A DNA stretch of 16,676 nt from CAYVSF01 sp046482855 (GCA_046482855.1 JAWOEH010000170.1:1-16676); one strand, 5' to 3'. Counted from the first letter of the stretch, positions 1-7,255 are shown. A program made the numbers and translations. Notes: generated by a model not told the origin, from the letters alone.

Positions 1-1
1 A

Positions 2-32
2 TAGTAGTTCATTTTCAGGGTTTCAACTACTA
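2..32. repeat. Short inverted repeat at the window edge
   Basis: TAGTAGTT at 2-9 is complementary to AACTACTA at 25-32, giving an 8-bp stem with a 15-base loop. No T-run follows on either side, so I do not call it a terminator. It may belong to the 3' end of a gene outside the window. Confidence 0.3.
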
Positions 33-60
33 CAAATTTACTCTTTTTGCTCACAATACC

Positions 61-90
61 AAGCAAAAGGGCCCGCAATGCGGGCCCTTA
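61..90 (-). terminator. Intrinsic terminator of the S8 protease gene
   Basis: A perfect 10-bp GC-rich stem (67-76 with 80-89, AAGGGCCCGC against GCGGGCCCTT) closes on a 3-base loop. On the minus strand it is followed by TTTTGCTT. It lies 23 bases past the protease stop codon. The stem is symmetrical, and the A-rich flank at 98-106 could give weaker termination in the other direction as well. Confidence 0.85.
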
Positions 91-112
91 CATAGAAAGA
101 AAAAAGCTTGCT

Positions 113-3037
113 CTATTGCTTAATAAACTCTTTTACAAAAGGTTCTTTTTCATCATCTACCTTCAGGATATAATTCCCCGCAGGCAGGTCGGAAACATCG
201 ATAGTAGTAGTTTCCCCTTCCATCTGTAAATGCTTCATTTGTTTACCTTCGCTATTGTAAATGGTTACCATTGTACTTGCACCGGCACCATGGTTCAACT
301 CAAGCTGTAAGTAATTTTGAGCTGGATTAGGATAGATCTTCAGATTTTCAACCACCTTATCTTCCAGCGTTTTGGCATTAGGATGCTGAGTTAATTGATA
401 CTGATAGGTATCGGTTATGTTTACGGTATAATCTTCCACTTCGCCATAGCTAAACGTTTCACAAGGCTGAGCTGCCGCGTTGTATTTCATGGTTACACGC
501 ATGCGCGTGGCTCCAAGTACTGCATCCGACGGAATGGTTAATGTAGCCTGCAAACGATCTGCACTACTCGAACTACCTGAAACTAACAATTCATCACTTT
601 CGAAAGTGCCGCTCTGGTCAAGATCAATCCATACATGCCAGTATTCCGTATAACTGGAACTGCTAAATCCGGCACTGATATAGATTGTTGCATCGTCGCC
701 CCGAGTCAGATTGGTGGATAGGTTGGTAAAGTCGGCATAACCTCCGTTGGCACCAGTTGTATTGTTGATACTTCCCAACTCTACAAGATCAATCCACTCA
801 TAATTGGTATTGTTCCCCTTTGATGCACAATACTCAACAGGGCTGGAATCGTCGGTAGTTACACTTATTTGGTTCGAGGCTGCGCTTACATTGCCGGCAG
901 CGTCCACAGCCTTTACGGTAAAGTTGTAGCTAGTGGCTGGTGACAATCCGGTAACGCCATAACTGGTAGAGGCGGTAGTGGCAATTTGACTGCCATTTTG
1001 GTAAACCCAATAGCTATCCACGCCTACATTATCGGTAGAAGCATTCCAGCTTAAGTCCACAGAAGTTTCTGTTACATTTGTGGCAGCTAAACCAGACGGT
1101 GCTGTTGGGGCTTCTGTGTCAGGTGTTGCTGACCCAATAACCACATGATAATCCTCCACTTCGCCATAGCTAAATGTTTCACAGGCTGTTTGTGCGCCAT
1201 TGTACTTCATCGAAACGCGCATACGTCGCGTACCTGTGGCATCAGCAGGAATAGCGATACTTCCTGTTACCGTTGATTTACTTAATGACCCGGCGTCGAA
1301 TACCAATTCCGAGGCATCAAAAATGGTATCATTATTAAAATCGATCCAGATCTTCCAGTACTCATTATACGAGCTACCCGAGAATTCAGGTGTAAGACTA
1401 ACTGCGTACGATTCACCTGCTTCAACAGCGATTTCCTCATTGGTGAAGTCACTATAGCCAGCTGCTCCTGAAGTATTTGAATACGTACCAACCTGTACTT
1501 CAGCAATCCATTCATAGGAGAAGTTACTTCCCTGTGAGGTACAATAAGTGGCAGGAGGATCGGGTGGCGTTTCGCCTGACAAGGCCGAATAAGCGTTAAG
1601 GCGTCCGCTACCAAGCTGGCCAATATAATTGGGATTCTTCCCATCAATATTATCAGCAGAATCTTCCAAACGAGCCCGTACTTGAGCAGGGGTAATATTG
1701 CCCTTAAAATGTGAAACAATAAGTGCTGCAACGCCTGACACGTGTGGACATGCCATAGAAGTTCCCGACATATACTGGTAACTGTCGTTAGGCTTACAGC
1801 TTAAAATATCACTCCCAGGAGCAGCAATATCCACCCACGATCCATAGTTTGAGAACGAGGAGCGTACATCATTATCGTCTGTAGAAGCTACGGCAATGGC
1901 ATTTTCGTACTGAGCCGGCCAGGTACTGGCTCCGGAACTTACATTGCTGTTTCCGGCGGCAATTACCACTACGCCTCCCGACATAACATTGCTGCTTCCA
2001 CCATTTTGAACAAAATAATCAATAGCATCATTTACCGATTGGCTTTCGCCTCCTCCGCCCCAACTGTTTTGGGAGATGTGAGCGCCCATGTCCGCTGCGT
2101 AAACAAAACCTTCGGCAAAGCCACCTTGACTGCTTCCGGAAAATACCTGAACAGACATCAAACGTACGCCGTCATTATTTCCTGAACCTCCGGCAACACC
2201 TGCAACACCAACGCCATTATTGGTTTCAGCGGCAACCGTTCCGCCTACGTGGGTACCATGTTCACCAGGCACAATAGCACCCTGGTCATAGCCAAAGTTG
2301 TAGCCATAATAGTCATCTACATACCCATTATTGTCATCGTCGACACCATTCCCGGGAACCTCCCCGGTATTTGTCCACATGTTACCGGCTAAATCAACGT
2401 GATCAAAATCAACGCCTTCATCTTCAATAGCAACAACAACCTGCGTGTCACCTGTTTCAAGATCCCAGGCCTCGGGAAGATCAATATCGGCATCCACCGT
2501 ACCTCCCGATTGGCCGGTATTGTTATAATGCCACTGACTGCTGTAATTCGGATCATTAGCCGTTGCACTTAAACTTGCAGCCTCTGCTTTTTCATGCTCA
2601 ATCAATCCACGTTCGTAAACAGGCTCTGCAACCAATACTTCATCCAACTGATCATAGGATGCAACAACCTTTGTGGGTTTATGCTCCGGATTGAAGCGGA
2701 CTTCATACCACAAATGCAAACCTGCCTCACGGTGACGTTGCTCAAATTTACCGGAATACCGAAAAACACGCTTCATTTCAGCAGCACTATAGGTGGCATT
2801 TAGCTGATCCATACCTGCAATGCCCGTTTTCAGATGTGCCTCTTCCGTTGCCACCTGATTCTGAGTATTACCTGGCTTTGCATGCAATGCCTCAAGCTGA
2901 GCTGCCATTTGGGGTTGAAATTTCACCCTGATGATACCTTTATACTTTCCATCGGGGTTCACTTGACGCTCTTGTGCAATACCCTGAGTTAAGGTTACAA
3001 ACAAGAGTGCAGTAAGTAGTAGTAAATACTTCCTCAT
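113..3037 (-). CDS. Secreted subtilisin-family (S8) protease with GEVED, Fn3 and T9SS sorting domains
   Basis: A 974-residue serine endopeptidase, probably exported by Sec and then across the outer membrane by T9SS. Residues 1-22 form a signal peptide ending near GIAQ. Residues 30-160 resemble a fervidolysin-type prodomain. The catalytic domain spans about 165-485: Asp206 in AIEDEGVD, His260 in GEHGTHVGG, oxyanion Asn363 in AAGN, and Ser427 in SGTSMACPH. A GEVED domain (about 498-634), an Fn3 domain (about 642-728) and a second GEVED domain (about 737-875) follow. The C-terminal type A sorting domain starts near 899 (KIYPNPAQN) and ends with a typical SDLPAGNYILKV strand. I chose the ATG at 3037 because it puts the signal peptide at the N terminus; an in-frame ATG at 3079 would prepend 14 residues. 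DEG replaces the more common DTG/DSG at the catalytic Asp. The substrate is unknown. The family call is firm. Confidence 0.95.
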   Translation of the reverse strand: MRKYLLLLTALLFVTLTQGIAQERQVNPDGKYKGIIRVKFQPQMAAQLEALHAKPGNTQNQVATEEAHLKTGIAGMDQLNATYSAAEMKRVFRYSGKFEQRHREAGLHLWYEVRFNPEHKPTKVVASYDQLDEVLVAEPVYERGLIEHEKAEAASLSATANDPNYSSQWHYNNTGQSGGTVDADIDLPEAWDLETGDTQVVVAIEDEGVDFDHVDLAGNMWTNTGEVPGNGVDDDNNGYVDDYYGYNFGYDQGAIVPGEHGTHVGGTVAAETNNGVGVAGVAGGSGNNDGVRLMSVQVFSGSSQGGFAEGFVYAADMGAHISQNSWGGGGESQSVNDAIDYFVQNGGSSNVMSGGVVVIAAGNSNVSSGASTWPAQYENAIAVASTDDNDVRSSFSNYGSWVDIAAPGSDILSCKPNDSYQYMSGTSMACPHVSGVAALIVSHFKGNITPAQVRARLEDSADNIDGKNPNYIGQLGSGRLNAYSALSGETPPDPPATYCTSQGSNFSYEWIAEVQVGTYSNTSGAAGYSDFTNEEIAVEAGESYAVSLTPEFSGSSYNEYWKIWIDFNNDTIFDASELVFDAGSLSKSTVTGSIAIPADATGTRRMRVSMKYNGAQTACETFSYGEVEDYHVVIGSATPDTEAPTAPSGLAATNVTETSVDLSWNASTDNVGVDSYWVYQNGSQIATTASTSYGVTGLSPATSYNFTVKAVDAAGNVSAASNQISVTTDDSSPVEYCASKGNNTNYEWIDLVELGSINNTTGANGGYADFTNLSTNLTRGDDATIYISAGFSSSSYTEYWHVWIDLDQSGTFESDELLVSGSSSSADRLQATLTIPSDAVLGATRMRVTMKYNAAAQPCETFSYGEVEDYTVNITDTYQYQLTQHPNAKTLEDKVVENLKIYPNPAQNYLQLELNHGAGASTMVTIYNSEGKQMKHLQMEGETTTIDVSDLPAGNYILKVDDEKEPFVKEFIKQ
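428..463. repeat. Copy 1 of a 36-base repeat encoding the GEVED signature
   Basis: It matches 1148-1183 at 34 of 36 positions, exactly 720 bases (240 codons) apart. It encodes the CETFSYGEVEDY segment that ends the second GEVED domain of the S8 protease. The near-identity at DNA level suggests an internal duplication or gene conversion. Confidence 0.8.
1148..1183. repeat. Copy 2 of a 36-base repeat encoding the GEVED signature
   Basis: The partner of 428-463, with two mismatches. It encodes the same CETFSYGEVEDY signature at the end of the first GEVED domain. Confidence 0.8.
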
Positions 3038-3214
3038 AAATAGTTGTTTTAGGGGGGTTAAAACTCTGTTAATTGCCAACGAATGTATAAATTAACCGGA
3101 AGCAAGTAAAATTCGAGCTACCGTTGACAACAATAAAAAGCGACCACATGTGTTCGTTTTTTTAACACCCAAACAGCAAACTCCTGTACTTAAACCAATT
3201 ACCACAAACGGCAC

Positions 3215-3245
3215 TTGTTAATAACTTGTTAATATTTTGTTAATA
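3215..3245. repeat. Three perfect TTGTTAATA repeats at an 11-base period
   Basis: TTGTTAATA occurs at 3215-3223, 3226-3234 and 3237-3245, separated by two bases each time (ac, tt), so successive copies start exactly 11 bases apart, close to one helical turn. The array lies 178 bases upstream of the S8 start and about 144 bases upstream of the C1B promoter. Its form fits an operator for a protein binding one DNA face cooperatively, or phased AT tracts that bend DNA. Which gene it serves, if any, is unknown. Confidence 0.7.
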
Positions 3246-3388
3246 AAATTACGTCGCAAGAAGTAACATTCCGCACACACTTTCTATGCAACTGTCTGTC
3301 AATGCAAAAACAAATAACACCCCACCCTTGGTTAGTGCCTCTCTTAAACCTCCAAAGGCTTAAGCGGTCAAATGATATGCTTATTCTT

Positions 3389-3418
3389 TTTGGAATTTGT
3401 TCAGAAAATCTATTTTTG
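3389..3418 (+). promoter_or_regulatory. Bacteroidota-type promoter of the C1B peptidase gene
   Basis: TTTG at 3389-3392 and TATTTTTG at 3411-3418 are separated by 18 bases and match the -33 TTTG / -7 TAnnTTTG consensus exactly. Transcription would start near 3425, leaving a leader of about 60 bases before the ATG. Confidence 0.7.
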
Positions 3419-3483
3419 TACTTCTCACCAAGAGATAAGCCTAAACAAACAATTAATACATGAACAATAAATACCTGTAACCA

Positions 3484-4677
3484 ATGAAGAGAATTTTACT
3501 ATTAGCCTTGGCGGGGCTCCTTTCAATAGGCAGCCTGCAGGCACAAGAGGTAGAAAAAGGGGAATACCAATTTTCTATCGACAAGCAAATTGAAGCCACA
3601 TCCGTTAAGAACCAGTATCGTTCCGGTACATGCTGGAGCTTTTCAGCGCTCTCATTTATCGAGGCCGAGATGATTCGCAAAGGGAAAGAGCATGTTGATC
3701 TTTCCGAAATGTTCGTTGTTCGTCATTCCTATTCCGACAAAGCCAAACAATATGTTCGCTGGCACGGAAATTTGAATTTCGCCGGTGGAGGTGCATTTCA
3801 CGATGTTACCAATTGCATTATCAAGTATGGTATGGTACCTGAAGAAGTTTACCAGGGATTGATGTACGGAACCGACAACCACGTACATGGCGAAATTGAT
3901 GCAGTACTAAAAGGCTATGTAGATCAAGTACTTGAAAACAAAAATCGTAAACTTACACCCGCCTGGCACGAAGGTTTCGAAGGTATTCTTGATGCCTATT
4001 TAGGAAAATTACCTGAGACGTTTTCATACAAGGGCAAGGAGTACACGCCGAAATCCTTTGTAAAAGAAGTGATGGACATCAGCCCCTTAGACTACATCAC
4101 CCTCTCTTCTTACACCCACCATCCCTTTTACGAACCCTTTATCCTTGAAGTGCCCGACAATTGGGCAATGGAAGAGGTTTACAACCTGCCCATTGACGAG
4201 ATGATGGAGGTTATGGACAACGCTATTGAAAAGGGATATACCATAGCCTGGGCAGCCGATGTTAGTGAAAAAGGATTTTCATGGACCAATGGCGTAGCTG
4301 TTGTGCCCGAAACCAATTTCGAAAACCTTACCGATACAGAGGCTTCAAAATGGTCCGAACTAACCGACAAGGAAAAACAGCAAATGCTTTATAACTTTGA
4401 CGGTCCCAAGCCTGAGCAAAAAATCACGCAGGAAGATCGTCAGGAAGCTTTCAATAACTGGACAACAACCGACGATCATGGTATGCACATCACCGGCATT
4501 GCCCACGACCAAAATGGTACCAAGTACTACATTGTAAAAAATAGCTGGAGTGACAAAAACCATCTGTACGATGGTTATTTCTACGCCTCGGAAGCTTTTG
4601 TACGCTACAAAACCATGGACATCATGATTCATAAAGATGTACTGCCAAAAGCCACAGCCAGAAAATTAGGATTCTAA
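3484..4677 (+). CDS. Exported C1B cysteine peptidase (bleomycin hydrolase / aminopeptidase C-like)
   Basis: A 397-residue papain-fold peptidase; relatives remove N-terminal residues from peptides. The catalytic set is visible: Gln44 (oxyanion hole), Cys50 in RSGTCWSFSA, His332 in DDHGMHITG, and Asn353 in VKNSW. The long stretch between Cys and His and the C-terminal NSW-x-DGYF block are typical of the C1B group. Residues 1-20 (positive start, Leu/Ala-rich core, LQA end) form a signal peptide, so it should act in the periplasm or at the cell surface, unlike the cytoplasmic PepC of Firmicutes. A Lys/Asp/Glu-rich stretch at about 280-325 may be surface exposed. It is transcribed alone from the promoter at 3389 to the terminator at 4701. 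The divergent S8 protease suggests a peptide-scavenging pair, which is inference. Confidence 0.92.
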   Translation: MKRILLLALAGLLSIGSLQAQEVEKGEYQFSIDKQIEATSVKNQYRSGTCWSFSALSFIEAEMIRKGKEHVDLSEMFVVRHSYSDKAKQYVRWHGNLNFAGGGAFHDVTNCIIKYGMVPEEVYQGLMYGTDNHVHGEIDAVLKGYVDQVLENKNRKLTPAWHEGFEGILDAYLGKLPETFSYKGKEYTPKSFVKEVMDISPLDYITLSSYTHHPFYEPFILEVPDNWAMEEVYNLPIDEMMEVMDNAIEKGYTIAWAADVSEKGFSWTNGVAVVPETNFENLTDTEASKWSELTDKEKQQMLYNFDGPKPEQKITQEDRQEAFNNWTTTDDHGMHITGIAHDQNGTKYYIVKNSWSDKNHLYDGYFYASEAFVRYKTMDIMIHKDVLPKATARKLGF

Positions 4678-4700
4678 ACCTAGTAGCAACCAAACTGCAT

Positions 4701-4736
4701 AACGGCTATCCGCAATGGGTAGCCGTTTATTTTTTG
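4701..4736 (+). terminator. Intrinsic terminator of the C1B peptidase gene
   Basis: 4701-4711 pairs with 4717-4727 (AACGGCTATCC against GGGTAGCCGTT, one G-T pair) around the loop GCAAT and runs into a T-rich tail (TTTATTTTTT). It lies 24 bases past the stop codon. Confidence 0.85.
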
Positions 4737-4869
4737 ATTCCCTCATTCCCCGATGCGATTCTCTCTTCACTAGCCAAAGGCAATCCTCACCAGCTACCAT
4801 GAGGAAAACGATTATAAGCGATTCGGGTTTACACATTCCATTTCATCTTCTTTATAACATATTTGCAAA

Positions 4870-4901
4870 TTGGACATTAAGGTCAGAATAGGTTACCTTT
4901 G
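4870..4901 (+). promoter_or_regulatory. Promoter of the small cysteine-rich ORF and tag
   Basis: TTG at 4870-4872 and TACCTTTG at 4894-4901 (an exact TAnnTTTG) are 21 bases apart. The predicted start near 4908 lies about 10 bases before the ATG at 4918. This supports 4918 as the first gene of the unit; otherwise tag would have a leader of more than 200 bases. Confidence 0.6.
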
Positions 4902-4917
4902 TTAAAAATCACGCTCC

Positions 4918-5127
4918 ATGAGAAAGCACCATCCATCTTCCAATAAGCCCGGCCTTCCCCATAGCTACTGCCAGGGCCCAGGAGCTTGCAGTAGATGCCT
5001 GGCACTTCACTGCTTACACAACACACTGCCCGATTGTTGTTTTAAAACCATTGCCGATAAAGCCTTTGAAATTTGGGTTGACACTCACTTAACGGAAATG
5101 ATTCAGGAAAATGTATGGAGCAATTAA
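4918..5127 (+). CDS. Small cysteine-rich protein of unknown function, coupled to tag
   Basis: A 69-residue protein I do not recognise. It has a basic N terminus and six cysteines at 18, 24, 27, 32, 40 and 41 (pattern CxxxxxCxxCxxxxC, then CC), plus His5, His15, His31 and His34, then a cysteine-free, probably helical tail (about 43-66, IADKAFEIWVDTHL). There is no signal peptide or membrane segment, so a small cytoplasmic metal- or cluster-binding protein is conceivable, but that is inference. Evidence that it is a real gene: a promoter element ends 16 bases upstream, it fills the space between promoter and tag, and its TAA stop overlaps the tag ATG as TAATG (5125-5129), the usual arrangement for translational coupling. 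The alternative is a chance ORF in the tag leader. Confidence 0.6.
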   Translation: MRKHHPSSNKPGLPHSYCQGPGACSRCLALHCLHNTLPDCCFKTIADKAFEIWVDTHLTEMIQENVWSN

Positions 5128-5129
5128 TG
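5125..5129 (+). promoter_or_regulatory. TAATG stop/start overlap deciding the tag start
   Basis: The TAA of the upstream ORF and the ATG at 5127 share one base. Ribosomes finishing the small ORF could restart here, which favours 5127 over the in-frame ATG at 5115. Confidence 0.65.
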
Positions 5130-5711
5130 CCAGAAAACCGCTGCCAATGGGCCAAACACCCACTGGAAATCACCTACCATGATACCGAATGGGGCATTGC
5201 CCAATACGACGATAAAAAACTTTTTGAATTCCTGTTGCTGGATAGCTTTCAGGCCGGATTAAGTTGGCTAACACTACTAAAAAAACGTGAACACTTCCGA
5301 AAAGTATTTGACGACTTTGATTTTCATCTAATTGCTCGCTATAAGGAGGATAAGAAGCACGAACTTCGCCATGACAAAGGCATTATTCGCAATAAACGAA
5401 AAATTGAAGCAGCTGTACAAAACGCCCGGGCTACCTTACATATAATTGACAAATATGGTTCCTTAAGCAGTTTTCTATGGTCGTTTGTAGGCTTTCAACC
5501 TATAATAAACCACTATAACTCCTGGAAGGAAGTGCCCCCCACAACAAAAATCTCTGACGACATGAGCAAAGCACTAAAGGAGGAAGGATTTAGCTTTGTG
5601 GGGTCAACAATTTGTTATGCCTTTATGCAAGCTGCCGGAATGGTAAACGACCATATCATCAGCTGTCCACGACACCTACAAGTACAAAGCTCTTATCGGG
5701 AATTTCGGTAA
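5127..5711 (+). CDS. tag: DNA-3-methyladenine glycosylase I
   Basis: A cytoplasmic base-excision repair enzyme of 194 residues that releases 3-methyladenine from alkylated DNA; E. coli Tag has 187. The zinc-site residues of the family are all present: Cys6, His18 (in YHDTEWG), and His176 and Cys180 in DHIISC. The QAGLSW block (42-47) and the following KKRE, with Tyr17, Trp22 and Trp47, match the base-binding pocket. One difference from E. coli is Asp39, in LLLDSFQAGLSW, where E. coli has Glu38 (alignment made by eye). The start at 5127 is preferred because of the TAATG overlap; 5115 would add four residues. The 3' end overlaps the convergent DUF2784-like gene by 19 bases, with no terminator between them. 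The family call is firm. Confidence 0.94.
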   Translation: MPENRCQWAKHPLEITYHDTEWGIAQYDDKKLFEFLLLDSFQAGLSWLTLLKKREHFRKVFDDFDFHLIARYKEDKKHELRHDKGIIRNKRKIEAAVQNARATLHIIDKYGSLSSFLWSFVGFQPIINHYNSWKEVPPTTKISDDMSKALKEEGFSFVGSTICYAFMQAAGMVNDHIISCPRHLQVQSSYREFR

Positions 5712-6070
5712 TCTTTCACATTCAACGCAACCGATAAGGCGAAGGCCAGAAAAAAACTCCATACAGTAACCTGCTCAACCAACACGGCATCTACATCAAC
5801 CGAAAACCAGCGTTGAATCGTATAACGGATATAAGAAGCGGGAAGATCTGTGCGGCCAAGTTTCTCCAATACCCGCCAATGCAAATCGGTTAGCGGACAA
5901 TAGCCCCAACCTTTAAAAGCACCCAACAAAAACCAGGATGCCCCGGTTAATGAAAGCGTTATCAGATTCCATTTACGTAAATTTTTCCAGGCCCATCCTA
6001 CCATATTAAACAAGGTAATGAGCGCATGAAATACCAATAGAAAGTAGTCGAAAAATTCGTATACGCTCAT
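5693..6070 (-). CDS. DUF2784-like small membrane protein
   Basis: A 125-residue inner-membrane protein with predicted membrane segments at about 8-28, 35-54 and 99-118, and a GYCPLTDLHW block at 56-65. The CPLT motif after the second helix, followed by an extra-membrane stretch containing a YI-R-Y segment, resembles the DUF2784 family, whose function is unknown to me. It is convergent with tag and overlaps its last 19 bases. The ATG at 6070 is the only good start. A -7-like TATCTTTC lies at 6086-6093 (one mismatch) without a convincing -33 partner. It could regulate tag through antisense read-through, but nothing shows that it does. Confidence 0.75.
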   Translation of the reverse strand: MSVYEFFDYFLLVFHALITLFNMVGWAWKNLRKWNLITLSLTGASWFLLGAFKGWGYCPLTDLHWRVLEKLGRTDLPASYIRYTIQRWFSVDVDAVLVEQVTVWSFFLAFALSVALNVKDYRNSR

Positions 6071-6129
6071 GCTTTAATTTTTCACGAAAGATAAAAAATT
6101 CCGGTCAACAACGCTTTTACAAGTTCATA

Positions 6130-6161
6130 TTTTTAAAAACGGGGAATTCATGTTAATTTTG
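6130..6161 (+). promoter_or_regulatory. Probable promoter of the glycosyltransferase gene
   Basis: TAATTTTG at 6154-6161 matches TAnnTTTG exactly. A TTTTT run at 6130-6134, 19 bases upstream, is a weak -33 element (no G). The expected start near 6168 leaves a leader of about 40 bases. Confidence 0.5.
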
Positions 6162-6206
6162 CACTCTTAATCCAAAACCACCAACGTGGTTAAAAACAGG
6201 TGAGGA

Positions 6207-7154
6207 ATGAAAATTAGCGGTTTTACCATGGGGAAAAATACCAGTAAGCTGTATTATCCCATGAAACAGTCCATTGCATCGATACTTCCCATAGTTGACG
6301 AATTTATTGTGGCCTTGGGCGATAGTGATGAAGATGACCATACACGAGAAGAGATCTTAAGCCTGAATAGCGATAAAATCAAAATCATCGACACGAAATG
6401 GGATCTTACCAAATACCCAAACGGAACCGAAAATGCTCACCAAACCGACATTGCCCGCGAACACTGCTCCGGCGATTGGCTTTTCTATTTACAAGCTGAT
6501 GAAGTGATCCATGAAAAATATTTGCCCGTCATTGAAAAGCGTTGCGAAGAACTTCTCCACGACACCGAAGTGGAGGGGCTGATTTTTGCTTACAAGCACT
6601 TCTGGGGCGACTATAAACACTATCACTATTCACACAAATGGTACAAATATGAAATCCGCATTGTGCGCAATCATCCGGATATTCATAGCTGGGAGTCAGC
6701 ACAAAGCTTCCGACGAATTCCCAACTTCGATGGGAAAAACTACCGCCAACAGGAAGGAACCTACAAACTAAAAGTTGCCAAAGTAGGTGCCGAGGTATTT
6801 CACTATGGATGGGTGCGCCCACCCCACCTGATGCGCAAAAAGATGAAAGCCCTGGACACTATACATCAGGGAAATACAGAAGCTGAACGACGGGCAGAAC
6901 GTAACCTTAATTTTGATTACGGACCTCTTAACCTGTTGCGCCCATTTGAAGACACCCACCCACAGGTTATGCAGGAGTGGATCAAACGATTCAACTGGCA
7001 AGATGAACTGCAATACCAGGGGAAACCCTCTCAAAACAGACTGAAGCACCCTCACGAGAAATTAAAATACCGGGCTGCCACCTTTCTGGAGAATAACTTC
7101 CTGGGAGGCAGAACACTTGGTGGCTTCAAAAACTACATCCTGTTGAATAAGTAA
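6207..7154 (+). CDS. Glycosyltransferase family 2-like protein
   Basis: A 315-residue, probably cytoplasmic or membrane-associated transferase that would move a sugar from a nucleotide donor. The GT-A pattern is visible: an N-terminal strand-loop (MKISGFTMGKN), IVDEFIVALGDSDEDDHT at about 29-45 where GT2 enzymes bind the nucleotide, and GDWLFYLQADE at 89-99, whose ADE is the DxD-like metal site. The aromatic HYHYSHKWYKYEIRIVR stretch (about 138-154) and VFHYGWVRPP (about 197-207) are common in this type of Bacteroidota GT2. No membrane segment is seen. The ATG at 6207 has an unusually good Shine-Dalgarno-like AGGTGAGGA directly before it. It is not inside a polysaccharide cluster, so the acceptor cannot be guessed. 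Donor and product are unknown. Confidence 0.85.
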   Translation: MKISGFTMGKNTSKLYYPMKQSIASILPIVDEFIVALGDSDEDDHTREEILSLNSDKIKIIDTKWDLTKYPNGTENAHQTDIAREHCSGDWLFYLQADEVIHEKYLPVIEKRCEELLHDTEVEGLIFAYKHFWGDYKHYHYSHKWYKYEIRIVRNHPDIHSWESAQSFRRIPNFDGKNYRQQEGTYKLKVAKVGAEVFHYGWVRPPHLMRKKMKALDTIHQGNTEAERRAERNLNFDYGPLNLLRPFEDTHPQVMQEWIKRFNWQDELQYQGKPSQNRLKHPHEKLKYRAATFLENNFLGGRTLGGFKNYILLNK

Positions 7155-7211
7155 AGATAAATGTTGATAAACATCCCGCTTTCTTATATAAAAATACGCA
7201 TCAATACACAG

Positions 7212-7239
7212 TTTTTAACGAAACATTGCCTTAATTTTG
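7212..7239 (+). promoter_or_regulatory. Probable promoter of the GH3-serine hydrolase gene
   Basis: TAATTTTG at 7232-7239 is an exact -7 match. TTT at 7212-7214, 17 bases upstream, is a weak -33 partner. The expected start near 7246 leaves only about 10 bases of leader before the ATG at 7256. Confidence 0.5.
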
Positions 7240-7255
7240 TTAAAAACAATGCAGC

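Larger units (their letters stand above)
3038..3483. other. Divergent intergenic region between the S8 and C1B peptidase genes
   Basis: A 446-base AT-rich spacer between two divergently transcribed exported peptidases. It holds the 11-base-periodic repeats at 3215-3245 and the promoter at 3389-3418, listed separately. For the S8 gene, the best -7-like element on the minus strand is TACATTCG (3080-3087), one mismatch from TAnnTTTG, but no well-spaced -33 partner is visible. I see no hairpin terminator, RNA gene or credible small ORF in it. Confidence 0.7.

Noticed and set aside
47..229. 60-codon plus-strand frame at the left edge
   Set aside because: It spans the terminator hairpin and the 3' end of the protease in antisense, which fits chance rather than a gene.
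1282..1731. 149-codon open frame on the minus strand
   Set aside because: Same strand but another frame of the S8 protease; it lies inside the catalytic and GEVED coding region and lacks domain signals.
3038..3079. Upstream in-frame ATG for the S8 protease at 3079
   Set aside because: It would place 14 extra residues before a complete signal peptide that begins at the ATG at 3037.
6529..6822. 97-codon minus-strand frame
   Set aside because: Antisense inside the glycosyltransferase, including its aromatic conserved block; a shadow frame.
7161..7174. Hairpin ATGTT/AACAT after the glycosyltransferase
   Set aside because: Only five AT-rich pairs and no T-run directly after it; too weak to call a terminator.
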